64,000 nt of DNA from Saccharothrix obliqua. GTDB taxonomy: Bacteria; Actinomycetota; Actinomycetes; Mycobacteriales; Pseudonocardiaceae. Each line of letters opens with the position of its first letter. Position 1 is the first letter of the stretch. A program made the position numbers and the translations under genes. The notes beneath the pieces were generated by a model. The model did not search any database, had not been told where the DNA came from, and worked only from the letters and a program-made list of their open reading frames with translations. The stretch is from NCBI RefSeq assembly GCF_019375475.1, contig NZ_JAHXGQ010000006.1:372001-436000 (forward strand). Direction: 5' to 3'. This document shows, one piece after another, positions 50,498 through 58,039 of the stretch.

Positions 50498-52179
50498 CAC
50501 GTCACCCCGTGGCCGAACGGGTACGGCGTGGGACCGGGCACGGCGACGGGCAGCTTCCCGGCCGGCCGCACCACGCCGGTGATCACCTTCGCCACCGCCG
50601 CCATGGAGACCGCGCTGTGCGAGTAGGTCGCCAGCCAGCTCGGCGCGCTGTACCCCACGTCGTACGGGTTCCGCACGGCCACGCCCACGACCGGCACGCC
50701 GGTGCCCGTCAACCGGTCCAGCAACGCGCGCTGCGCGGGCTGCCCGGCCAGGTCGTTGGTCAGCACGACGACGAGGTCCGCGCTCGCCGCGCGAGCCACC
50801 ACGGCCGCGATCCGCTCCTCGTCGGGCGCGCTGCCGGTGGGCAGGGCGGTGCCGCCGAGGAGGCCGGCGAGCGTCCGCGTGGTCGTCTCGCCCCACCCCG
50901 TCACCAGCGCGGCGGTCGGCTTCATCGGCAGGGATCCGGTGCGCACGGCGGTGATCGTCCGATCGGTGATCGCCTGCGCGTCGGCCAGGTGCTCCGGTGT
51001 GCCGACGCGCGTGCCGACCCGCTCCTCGTCCACGTACCGGTCGGTGAACAGCCCCCGCAGCAGCTTCACCCGCAGCACCCGCAGGACGCTCCGGTCGATC
51101 CGCTGCTCGGTCAGCTCGCCGCGGCGCACGGCGGCCACCACGCTGTCGATCGCCGTCCCCAGGTCGACCGGCATCAGCAACTGGTCCACCCCCGCCTTCA
51201 ACGCCAGCACGGGGATCTCGGCGTCGGTGTGCAGCCGCCGCACGCCCTCCATGGCCAGCGAGTCGGTGATCACCACGCCGTCGAAGCCGAGGTCGCGGCG
51301 CACCAGGTCGATCGCCGGCTTGGACAACGTCGCGGGTTCACCCGATGGGTCGATCTTGGGGAGCTGGATGTGCGCGGTCATGATCGAGTCGACACCCGCG
51401 TCGATCGCGGCCTTGAACGGCGGCGCGTCCAGCCGCCGCCACTCCGCCGCCGTCCGGTCCACGCGCGGCAGCGTGGAATGGCTGTCCTCGTCCGTGTCAC
51501 CGTGGCCGGGGAAGTGCTTCGCGGTCGCGGACACCGCGCCCGGGGCGAAGGGGCGCCGCTGGTAGCCGCGCACCTGGGCGGCGGTCAGCTCGGCCGCCAG
51601 GGCCGGGTCCCCGGAGAAGGAGCGGACGCCGATGACCGGGTTGGCCGGGTTGGAGTTCACGTCCGCGTCGGGCGCGTAGTTCTGGTTGACGCCCATCGCG
51701 CGCAGCTCGGCACCGGTGATGGCGGCGGCGCGCTCGGCGTCCCGCGTGCTGCGGCCCGCGCCGAGCGCCATGTTGCCGGGGAACTGCGTGGCGGGCGCGC
51801 CGATCCGCGTCACCAGACCGGTCTCCTGGTCGGTGGCGATGGTGAGCGGGAGGCGGCTCGCGCGTTGCAGCCCGTTGGAGAGGCGGGCGATCTGGCGCGG
51901 GTGGTCGATGTTGTCGCGGCTGGAGTTGTCGAAGTAGACGACGCCGCCCGGCTGGTACTTCGCCACGACCTCGGCCGGTGTGCCGACGCCGAAGTCGCGT
52001 TGGTTGCCCGCCGACACCTCGTCCGCGGCCTGCCCGTGCACGTACGTCACGAAGAGCTGGCCGACCTTCTGCTCCAGGGACATGCCGCGCAGCAAGGTCA
52101 TCGCGGAGGGCGCCGCGTCTGCCGCGGGCACGGCGAAGGACGTCGCGACCAGGACCGCGACCACGAGCGGACGGAGCAC
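50494..52179 (-). CDS. nagZ: Glycoside hydrolase family 3, beta-N-acetylglucosaminidase
   Basis: 561 residues. Signal peptide (about 1-22), GH3 catalytic domain with KHFPGHGDTDEDSH (about 215-228), whose Asp-His dyad is NagZ-specific, and nucleophile Asp in DGVVITDSLAM; then a C-terminal alpha/beta domain (about 380-560). Secreted two-domain NagZ is typical of Gram-positives. GTG 52179 is chosen with AGGAGGG upstream; the longer frame would cross the promoter. First gene of nagZ-namZ-amiE. Confidence 0.95.
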   Translation of the reverse strand: MLRPLVVAVLVATSFAVPAADAAPSAMTLLRGMSLEQKVGQLFVTYVHGQAADEVSAGNQRDFGVGTPAEVVAKYQPGGVVYFDNSSRDNIDHPRQIARLSNGLQRASRLPLTIATDQETGLVTRIGAPATQFPGNMALGAGRSTRDAERAAAITGAELRAMGVNQNYAPDADVNSNPANPVIGVRSFSGDPALAAELTAAQVRGYQRRPFAPGAVSATAKHFPGHGDTDEDSHSTLPRVDRTAAEWRRLDAPPFKAAIDAGVDSIMTAHIQLPKIDPSGEPATLSKPAIDLVRRDLGFDGVVITDSLAMEGVRRLHTDAEIPVLALKAGVDQLLMPVDLGTAIDSVVAAVRRGELTEQRIDRSVLRVLRVKLLRGLFTDRYVDEERVGTRVGTPEHLADAQAITDRTITAVRTGSLPMKPTAALVTGWGETTTRTLAGLLGGTALPTGSAPDEERIAAVVARAASADLVVVLTNDLAGQPAQRALLDRLTGTGVPVVGVAVRNPYDVGYSAPSWLATYSHSAVSMAAVAKVITGVVRPAGKLPVAVPGPTPYPFGHGVTW

Positions 52180-52203
52180 GACGCCCTCCTCACTTGGAAA
52201 TCT

Positions 52204-52253
52204 CCCACCACTGGTGGGCCTGTTCGGGAAGTTACCCACGTCACAGTGGTGGG
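52204..52253. promoter_or_regulatory. Two palindromic boxes at the nagZ promoter, candidate MurR sites
   Basis: CCCACCA-C-TGGTGGG at 52204-52218 and CCCAC-N9-GTGGG at 52235-52253. One lies just behind the likely transcription start, the other fills the spacer between -35 and -10. Confidence 0.65.
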
Positions 52254-52257
52254 TCAA
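52229..52257 (-). promoter_or_regulatory. nagZ promoter
   Basis: On the minus strand TTGACC (52252-52257), exactly 17 nt, TAACTT (52229-52234). Start expected near 52222, about 43 nt before the nagZ GTG. Confidence 0.7.
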
Positions 52258-52364
52258 CGGACTTGCGCTGTGCCGACATTCTCCGGACGGGCACCGACAA
52301 TCCGGGGCTCGGGAACGTCACTCGGACGGGTGGTTCCGCGGGAGGTCGCCCGGGTGTCGGGCAC

Positions 52365-52403
52365 AAAAACAGGCCGTGCCCCCACGAGCGTGGGGGCACG
52401 GCC
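52365..52403 (-). terminator. Strong intrinsic terminator of the Ms1-like RNA
   Basis: A 15-bp stem (52372-52386 with 52389-52403) followed on the minus strand by TGTTTTTG. A convincing rho-independent terminator, not needed by any protein gene nearby. Confidence 0.85.
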
Positions 52404-52675
52404 AACGGCGCGAACTTTCGAGTTACCAAGCGTGCAACTCGTGTCGTACAACCCTGGCCTCGGCGTCCGGCGTCCCAGTACGCAGGCCCTAGACGACAAG
52501 CCTCCCGCGGCGTGCTGCGCGTGGGTGCTCGAAGTCCGCGCACGGAGCCCTGTCGGGGTGAACGGTGCTTCTCCTCCGCTCCGTCCCTGGCCGACCCGGG
52601 GGTCCGCACTTCCTTTGTAATCCGTGGGAGACGCGGCGGCAAGGGCTCGATGGGGTGCACCGGTCAAGCGACCGT
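52365..52675 (-). ncRNA. Probable Ms1-like (6S-like) small RNA
   Basis: A gene-free stretch on the minus strand between the HAD hydrolase and nagZ ends in a very strong terminator with a T run. In M. tuberculosis the abundant RNA MTS2823/Ms1, which binds core RNA polymerase, lies right after Rv3661 (the HAD gene) on the same strand; position, strand and about 300-nt length match here. The 5' end is approximate. Reading frames across it look non-coding. The identity rests on synteny; I cannot fold or compare it. Confidence 0.55.
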
Positions 52676-52756
52676 CCGTAGCAGAAGCCCTTGTGTGACG
52701 GCGTTTTCGCGGTGAGCGCCGCACCGGTACCGCTGAGCGGGGCACCGGCGGGTGAA

Positions 52757-53569
52757 TCAGCTCCTGCGCCGCCTGCGCAGGCCGTACCACGCGACACCGG
52801 CCGCGGTGGCGGCGCCCAACCCGATCGCGGTGACCGCGACCGCCGTGCCGGACGGCCGCGGGATGCGCGCCCGCAGGGAAACCGGGTCGGAGAACGTGAG
52901 CACCGGCCACCCGCGTTGCGCGGCGACCTTGCGCAGCGCCCGGTCGGGGTTCACGACCGTCGGGTGCCCCACGGCCTCCAGCAGCGGCAGGTCGGTGATG
53001 GAGTCGGAGTACGCGTAGCAGCGGGCCAGGTCGTAGTCGCGCTCCTCGGCCAGGTGCTTCGCCGCCACGGCCTTGTTCTCGCCCGCGCAGTAGAAGTCCA
53101 CGTCACCGGAGTAGCGGCCACCGGTGACGACCATCCGGGTGCCCACGCTGTGCGTCGCGCCGACCATCTCGGAGATGGGTGCGACCAGCTCCTCACCCGA
53201 CGCGGAGACCACGACGACGTCGTGCCCGTCGGCCTTGTGGTCGCCGATGAGCTGCGTGGCTTCCTTGTAGACCAACGGATCCACGATGTCGTGGAGGGTT
53301 TCCTCCACGATCGAGCGGACCTGCTCGACGTCCCACCCCTCGCACAGCGCCGTGATGTGCGAGCGCATCCGGTCCATCTGGTCGGCGTCCGCGCCGGCCA
53401 GCATGAACACGAACTGCGCGTAGGCGCTCTTGAGCACCGCACGCCGGTTGATCAAACCCTCTTGGAAGAACGGCCGGCTGAACGCCAGCGTGCTCGACTT
53501 GGCGATGACCGTCTTGTCCAGGTCGAAGAACGCGGCGACTCTGCTGCCTTCGGTGGCGTGCTCGGTCAC
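52757..53569 (-). CDS. HAD-IB family hydrolase (SerB-like), membrane-anchored
   Basis: 270 residues. HAD motif I FFDLDKTVIAKSS (about 14-26), motif II VVVSASGEE, motif III/IV CYAYSDSITDLPLLEAVG, followed by a C-terminal TM (about 238-260) and a run of arginines. The fold is that of phosphoserine phosphatase; the substrate is unknown. It corresponds to M. tuberculosis Rv3661 and to Streptomyces proteins linked with differentiation. GTG 53569 with GGAG upstream. Divergent from ssd with the 6C RNA between. Confidence 0.9.
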   Translation of the reverse strand: MTEHATEGSRVAAFFDLDKTVIAKSSTLAFSRPFFQEGLINRRAVLKSAYAQFVFMLAGADADQMDRMRSHITALCEGWDVEQVRSIVEETLHDIVDPLVYKEATQLIGDHKADGHDVVVVSASGEELVAPISEMVGATHSVGTRMVVTGGRYSGDVDFYCAGENKAVAAKHLAEERDYDLARCYAYSDSITDLPLLEAVGHPTVVNPDRALRKVAAQRGWPVLTFSDPVSLRARIPRPSGTAVAVTAIGLGAATAAGVAWYGLRRRRRS

Positions 53570-53705
53570 GGCTCCAGCTTAAGGGCGGGTTCGACGGTGC
53601 GGGCGCCGGCCGTCATTCGCAGCTTTACGAACTGACAGTGATGCGGTCTACCGAATTTTCCGCGTCCCTCTAACGGAAGACACGCATGACCCTGTCCCGT
53701 GGGGA

Positions 53706-53711
53706 TACAGT
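53706..53711 (+). promoter_or_regulatory. -10 box TACAGT of the 6C RNA
   Basis: TACAGT with transcription expected from about 53718, 18 nt before the first 6C hairpin. Confidence 0.55.
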
Positions 53712-53717
53712 AGACAG

Positions 53718-53803
53718 GTCCGGCTGTGCCGGACGGGTTCAGTCCGACCCCCGGGACTGAACCGTTGACGACCCCCGTCCCTCCCCCCTGGCGGGGGTCG
53801 TCC
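53718..53803 (+). ncRNA. 6C small RNA
   Basis: Two hairpins with C-rich loops in tandem: stem GGTTCAGTCC/GGACTGAACC (53736-53745, 53754-53763) with loop GACCCCCG, and stem GACGACCCCCG/CGGGGGTCGTC (53767-53777, 53792-53802) with a loop holding exactly six C (53783-53788). This is the 6C motif. In M. tuberculosis (B11) and Streptomyces (scr3559) it lies at the same spot beside ssd. The C-rich loops pair with G-rich mRNA sites. Strand + is set by the -10 box and by agreement with ssd. Confidence 0.88.
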
Positions 53804-53935
53804 CATGTCCGGGGCCGGATCGCCGGCCCTGTCGACAGTCGCCGAACCCCTCTCGCGCCCGTTTCGCGCCGTTGAGCGCGTTGTTCACCTCTCGGCCTTC
53901 CGCCGGTGGTCAGACCGCCGATTCGCGGCTTCGAG

Positions 53936-54030
53936 TTGTCCACACCCCCCTGAGTTGTCCACAAGTTGATCAAGTGAGGTTGTGGCCTTGCTCACCACTC
54001 GGGACCGTGGTCACCACCCGCTGTGAACAA
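53936..54030. promoter_or_regulatory. Cluster of DnaA boxes upstream of ssd
   Basis: Two perfect TTGTCCACA boxes (53936-53944 and 53955-53963), same orientation and 19 bp apart, plus TTGTTCACA on the minus strand at 54022-54030 and a weaker TTGTTCACC at 53881-53889. TTGTCCACA is the actinobacterial DnaA-box consensus. Confidence 0.65.
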
Positions 54031-54044
54031 CCCGAGGAGTGACT

Positions 54045-55100
54045 GTGAACCGACTGCCCGCGCTGGTGACCGGGACGGAACTGCTGGACGAGGTGCTGGA
54101 GGCCGCCGCCGTGGCCGGCTGCGAGGTCGAGCGCGTGCCCGACGTGCCCGCGCTGCGCCGCCGGTGGCGCGGCGCGCCGGCCGTGCTGCTCGACGCGGAC
54201 GCCGTCGTGGCGTGCGCCCGGGAAGCGCTGCCGCGCCGCACCGACGTGCTCGTCGTGACCACCGGTCCGCCGGACCCGGACGTGTGGTCCGCCGCCGTCG
54301 AGCAGGGCGTGGAGGAGGTGGTCGACGTGTCGGCCGGCCGGCTCCACGAAGCCCTGTCCGACCTGGTGGAGTCACCACCGGGCGGTGGACGGGTGTTGTC
54401 CGTGGTCGGTGGCTGCGGCGGCGCGGGCGCCACCGTGCTGGCCACCGCCGTGGGGCAGGCCGTGCTGTCCGGTGGCGGACGCGGCCTGCTGGTCGACTGC
54501 GACCCGCTGGGCGGCGGGCTGGACCTGGCGCTCGGCGCGGAGCGGGAAACCGGGAAGCGCTGGTCGGACCTGGCGCTCAGCGGCGGCCGGGTGCCCGTGG
54601 CGGAGCTGCGCTCGGCCCTGCCCGGCCGGGCACGCGGCGGCGGCAGGCTCGCGTTCCTCTCCTGCGCCCGCACCGGGCCCGGACCGACGCCGGAGGCGGT
54701 GGCGGCCGTCGTCGAGGCCGGTCGGCGGGCGGGTGAGACGGTCGTCTGCGACGTGCCCCGGCAGCTCTCACCGGCGGCCGGCGCGGCGTTGGACCGGTCG
54801 GACCTGGTCGTGCTCGTCGTCCCGGCGCGGGTGCGTGCGTGCGCTGCGGCCAAACGGGTGGTCGAGCAGGTGAAGGCCCGTGGTGTGCCGTTGCACGCCG
54901 TGGTGCGAGGACCGTCGCCGACCGGGGTCCACGCCCGTCAGGTGGCGAAGGCCGTCGGCCTGCCCCTGCTCACGGCCATGCGCCCGGAACGCGGCCTGGC
55001 CGCCGCGCTCGACCGGGGCAGGCTGCCCGAGCGCGGTCCGCTGGCGACGGCGGCGCGCGAGGTGCTGGCCGTGCTCGGTGCCGGCGGTGGGCCGCGATGA
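54045..55100 (+). CDS. ssd: Septum-site-determining protein Ssd (CpaE/MinD-like)
   Basis: 351 residues. An N-terminal receiver-like part (about 1-110) and a MinD/CpaE-type ATPase domain (about 118-340) with a degenerate P-loop VGGCGGAGATVLA, DCDPLGGGLDLALG, and VCDVPRQLSP. It corresponds to M. tuberculosis Rv3660c, which affects septum placement. GTG 54045 is preferred because GAGGAG at 54034-54039 is 5 nt upstream. First gene of the tad operon (ATGA overlap with tadA). Confidence 0.9.
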   Translation: MNRLPALVTGTELLDEVLEAAAVAGCEVERVPDVPALRRRWRGAPAVLLDADAVVACAREALPRRTDVLVVTTGPPDPDVWSAAVEQGVEEVVDVSAGRLHEALSDLVESPPGGGRVLSVVGGCGGAGATVLATAVGQAVLSGGGRGLLVDCDPLGGGLDLALGAERETGKRWSDLALSGGRVPVAELRSALPGRARGGGRLAFLSCARTGPGPTPEAVAAVVEAGRRAGETVVCDVPRQLSPAAGAALDRSDLVVLVVPARVRACAAAKRVVEQVKARGVPLHAVVRGPSPTGVHARQVAKAVGLPLLTAMRPERGLAAALDRGRLPERGPLATAAREVLAVLGAGGGPR

Positions 55101-56233
55101 CCGAGCTGGTGGAACGCGTCCGGCGGCGGCTGGCGGACGGCGCCGGCGAACTCACCTCCGCCTCGGTCGCCGCCGCCGTGCGCACCGAGGCGGGCGGGGT
55201 GGTCAGCCAGGACGACGTGCGGCTGGCGTTGACGGCGTTGCAGCGCGAGTTCGTCGGCGCGGGCGTGCTCGAACCGCTGCTGCGCGACCCCGACAACACC
55301 GACGTGCTGGTCACCGCGCCGGACCAGGTGTGGGTGGACGGCGCGGGCGGGCTGCGGCGCACCGGCGTGGCGTTCACCGACGAGCGCGCGGTCCGCCGCC
55401 TGGCGCAGCGGCTCGCGGTCGAGGCGGGGCGTCGGCTGGACGACGCGATGCCGTACGTCGACGGCTGGCTGCCCGGGTCTGTGCGGCTGCACGCCGTGCT
55501 GCCGCCGATCAGCCCGTCGACGTGCCTGTCCCTGCGCGTCCTGCGCCCGGCCGCGCACGACCTGGCGGCGCTGGAGCGTGGTGGCACGTTCGACCGGGAC
55601 ACGGGCGAGGTGCTGCGGGCTCTCGTCCGGGCGCGGCTGGCGTTCCTGGTGGTCGGCGGCACCGGCTCGGGCAAGACGACCCTGCTCGCGGCGCTGCTCG
55701 GCTGCGTGCCGCCGGACCAGCGGATCGTGTGCGTGGAGGATGCCGGCGAGCTTCAGCCGGACCACCCGCAGTTCGTCCGGCTGCTGGCGCGCGGGGCGAA
55801 CGTGGAGGGCGCGGGCCGGGTCACCCTGCGCGACCTGGTGCGGCAGGCGCTGCGGATGCGGCCGGACCGGATCGTGGTGGGTGAGGTGCGTGGCGCGGAG
55901 GTGGTCGACCTCCTGACCGCGTTCAACACCGGCCACGACGGCGGTGCCGGGACGCTGCACGCGAACTCGCCGGCCGAGGTGCCGGCGCGGCTGGAGGCGT
56001 TGGCCGCGTTGGGCGGGCTCGACCGGCGTGCGTTGCACAGCCAGTTGGCGGCGGCGGTGAAGGTCGTGCTGCACATGCGCCGGGAGGCGGGTGGCGAGCG
56101 GCGGCTGGCCGAGATCGGGGTGTTCGAGCGGCGGCGGGACACGTTGCTGGTGCGGACCGCGTGGCGGCGGGTCGACGGTGGGCAACCCGCGGGCGCGGTG
56201 TTGCGGCAGGTGGTGCCGGCGGGTGCGTCATGA
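55097..56233 (+). CDS. tadA: TadA/CpaF secretion ATPase
   Basis: 378 residues. GspE/VirB11-type ATPase that powers Flp/Tad pilus or related secretion. N-terminal domain (about 1-150; [21 protein letters not shown]), Walker [14 protein letters not shown] (about 188-200), Asp-box [10 protein letters not shown], Walker [18 protein letters not shown], and the His box [14 protein letters not shown]. Coupled by 4-bp overlaps to ssd and tadB. No sign of degeneration. Confidence 0.95.
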   Translation: MTELVERVRRRLADGAGELTSASVAAAVRTEAGGVVSQDDVRLALTALQREFVGAGVLEPLLRDPDNTDVLVTAPDQVWVDGAGGLRRTGVAFTDERAVRRLAQRLAVEAGRRLDDAMPYVDGWLPGSVRLHAVLPPISPSTCLSLRVLRPAAHDLAALERGGTFDRDTGEVLRALVRARLAFLVVGGTGSGKTTLLAALLGCVPPDQRIVCVEDAGELQPDHPQFVRLLARGANVEGAGRVTLRDLVRQALRMRPDRIVVGEVRGAEVVDLLTAFNTGHDGGAGTLHANSPAEVPARLEALAALGGLDRRALHSQLAAAVKVVLHMRREAGGERRLAEIGVFERRRDTLLVRTAWRRVDGGQPAGAVLRQVVPAGAS

Positions 56234-56991
56234 CCCTGCTGCTGCTCGCCGCGGCGTTGCTGGCCCTGCCGTCGGCTTCGGCGGAGCGCTGGAGGGCGTT
56301 GAGCGGCAAGCGTTCGCGTCGTTTCCGGTGGCGACCGCCCGGCCGGTGGGCGGTGGTGTTGGCGGGCGCGGTCCTCGGTGCGGGTGCGGGCGTCGGTGGT
56401 GTGGTCGCGGGTGCGTTGGTGGCCGTGACGGCGTGGTCCACGCGGAAGGACCGCCGCGTGGAACGGGAGCGCCTGCGTGCCACGGCGGCGCTCGCCGAAG
56501 GGCTGTCGGGGTTCGTCGCCGAGCTGCGCTCCGGCGCGCACCCCGCCCGGGCCGCCGCGAACGCGGCCGAGGACGCGGAGCCCCCGGCGAAGGACGTTTT
56601 CCGGGTCATCGCGGCGACATCCGCGCGTGGCGGGAACGTCGAGACCGCCTTGGCCGACCGCGATTCCCGGTCGTTGGGCCGGGCGTGGCGGCTGTCGGGC
56701 GAGCACGGCGTGCCGCTGGCGGACGTGCTGGAGGAGGTGCGGCGGGACTTGCGGCGGCGGGTGGCGTTCGCGCAGCGGTTCCACGCCCGCATGGCGGGGC
56801 CGCGGTCCAGTGCGGCGGTGTTGGCGGCGTTGCCGGTGTTCGGGGTGCTGCTGGGCGAGTTGACCGGCTCGGGGCCGGCCGGTGTCCTGGCGTCCACCGC
56901 GGCGGGGCAGGTGCTGCTGGTCGCCGGGGTGGCGTTGATCTGCGCCGGGTTGCGGTGGAGCGCACGCCTGACCAGGCAGGTGGTCACGTGA
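56230..56991 (+). CDS. tadB: TadB-like type II secretion F-domain protein
   Basis: 253 residues with an N-terminal hydrophobic segment, two TMs (about 35-70), a cytoplasmic GspF-like helical domain (about 85-190; [33 protein letters not shown]) and two C-terminal TMs. An inner-membrane platform protein of the Tad machine. Start ATG 56230 overlaps tadA; end overlaps tadC. Confidence 0.9.
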   Translation: MTLLLLAAALLALPSASAERWRALSGKRSRRFRWRPPGRWAVVLAGAVLGAGAGVGGVVAGALVAVTAWSTRKDRRVERERLRATAALAEGLSGFVAELRSGAHPARAAANAAEDAEPPAKDVFRVIAATSARGGNVETALADRDSRSLGRAWRLSGEHGVPLADVLEEVRRDLRRRVAFAQRFHARMAGPRSSAAVLAALPVFGVLLGELTGSGPAGVLASTAAGQVLLVAGVALICAGLRWSARLTRQVVT

Positions 56992-57542
56992 CGTACCTGC
57001 TGCTCGCGGTGTCCCTGCTGCTCTACCCGGCCGGTCGTTCCGTGCTCGCCCGGCTGGGTCCGGTCGGTCGGCCGGCGCCCCGGACCAGGCCACCGCCGGC
57101 GGACCCGTTCGCGTTGCCCGCGTCGTGGGACCTGCTGGCGGCCGTGCTGCGGGCCGGGCTGCCCGTGGCGACCGCCGTCCACGCGGTGCTGCCCGGTGTG
57201 CCGCCGGGTCCGGCCGAGGGTCTGCGGAAGGTGGGCGACCTGTTGGCGTTGGGCGCGGATCCGGTGGCGGCGTGGGAGGCCGCGCTCGGCCACCCCGACA
57301 CCGCGCCGTTGGCCCGTGCGGCGAGGCGCAGCGCGCGTTCCGGGGCGGCGTTGGCCGGTGCGGTCGCGGACCTGGCGTCCGACGTCCGGCGCCGTGCCGA
57401 CGACCAGGCGGAGGCACGGGCCCAGCGGGCGGCCGTGCTGGTGGCGGGGCCGTTGGCCCTGTGCTTCCTGCCCGCGTTCCTGTGCCTGGGCGTCCTGCCG
57501 GTCGTGATCGGCCTGGCGGGGCGGGTGAGCACGCAGTGGTGA
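56988..57542 (+). CDS. tadC: TadC-like type II secretion F-domain protein
   Basis: 184 residues, GTG 56988. N-terminal TM (about 2-18), a GspF-like half-domain (about 45-135; [39 protein letters not shown]) and C-terminal hydrophobic segments (about 148-180). It is the usual partner of TadB. It is the last intact gene of the operon; normally a DUF4244/Flp pilin, a TadE-like gene and another small gene follow, but sequence character changes right after it. Confidence 0.9.
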   Translation: MTYLLLAVSLLLYPAGRSVLARLGPVGRPAPRTRPPPADPFALPASWDLLAAVLRAGLPVATAVHAVLPGVPPGPAEGLRKVGDLLALGADPVAAWEAALGHPDTAPLARAARRSARSGAALAGAVADLASDVRRRADDQAEARAQRAAVLVAGPLALCFLPAFLCLGVLPVVIGLAGRVSTQW

Positions 57543-57579
57543 CCACAGTGGACCGTTCCGACGACTCGATGGAGAGAAG

Positions 57580-57636
57580 ATGTTGAACGACAAGGGAATG
57601 ACGACGATTTTTGTCGTTGCAGTGGCCGTGTCTTGA
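57580..57636 (+). pseudogene. Truncated Flp/DUF4244-like pilin remnant
   Basis: An 18-codon frame, [18 protein letters not shown] then TGA, with GGAGAGAAG directly before it, 37 bp after tadC. The start resembles DUF4244 pilin-like proteins (charged, D-x-GMTT, then hydrophobic). The frame breaks where the hydrophobic helix should continue, and no matching frame follows. I read it as the stump of the pilin gene at the left edge of the island. Confidence 0.45.
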
Positions 57637-58039
57637 TGCCTTCGTGTCCTGGTTGGAGCCGTGTTCAACGGTGGGCGCAGTGCGTGCGCCCAGTTGGGTC
57701 ATGTCTCGTTTCCGCACATAACGAGTGACGGACCTCACACGAAGATCCCTACCCTGCCTCCATGTCTTGATCTCTTCCTCCGGGGGTGAGGCCTTGGCTT
57801 TGCGCAGTGTCATCACCCGGTTCGGACCACATCGGCGATGAGGGTGTGGCATGTGCACTCGACGGGCGCATGCCTGTTTGCCTGTTCTGTCCACGACGAA
57901 CGTTTCACTTCACGCGTAAGGCATTCCGTCGCCGAGGAGGGCGACGGGTGATCAACGCCGCAGGTGGGTGCGGTGCACCTCGCACCGCTAGACCGCGTTA
58001 GTAGACTTGGTGGCCGGTGTCGAATTAAGTTCGAGGCGG
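57637..58039. other. Gene-free left border of the accessory island
   Basis: About 400 bp with lower GC than the tad genes and no convincing gene. One 71-codon frame at 57786-58001 lacks a ribosome site and codon bias. No tRNA, integrase or clear direct repeat is seen. Confidence 0.5.

Noticed and set aside
52365-52675. RNase P RNA as an alternative for the non-coding region
   Set aside because: An AAAGGAAGTGCGGAC stretch recalls GAGGAAAGTCC, but the other universal RNase P blocks are not visible and synteny points to Ms1.
52241-52910. Several 100-200-residue frames across the Ms1-like region
   Set aside because: Low-complexity Arg/Pro composition, crossing a strong terminator stem; an RNA gene explains the region better.
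57786-58001. 71-residue frame in the left island border
   Set aside because: No ribosome site, unusual composition and no domain.
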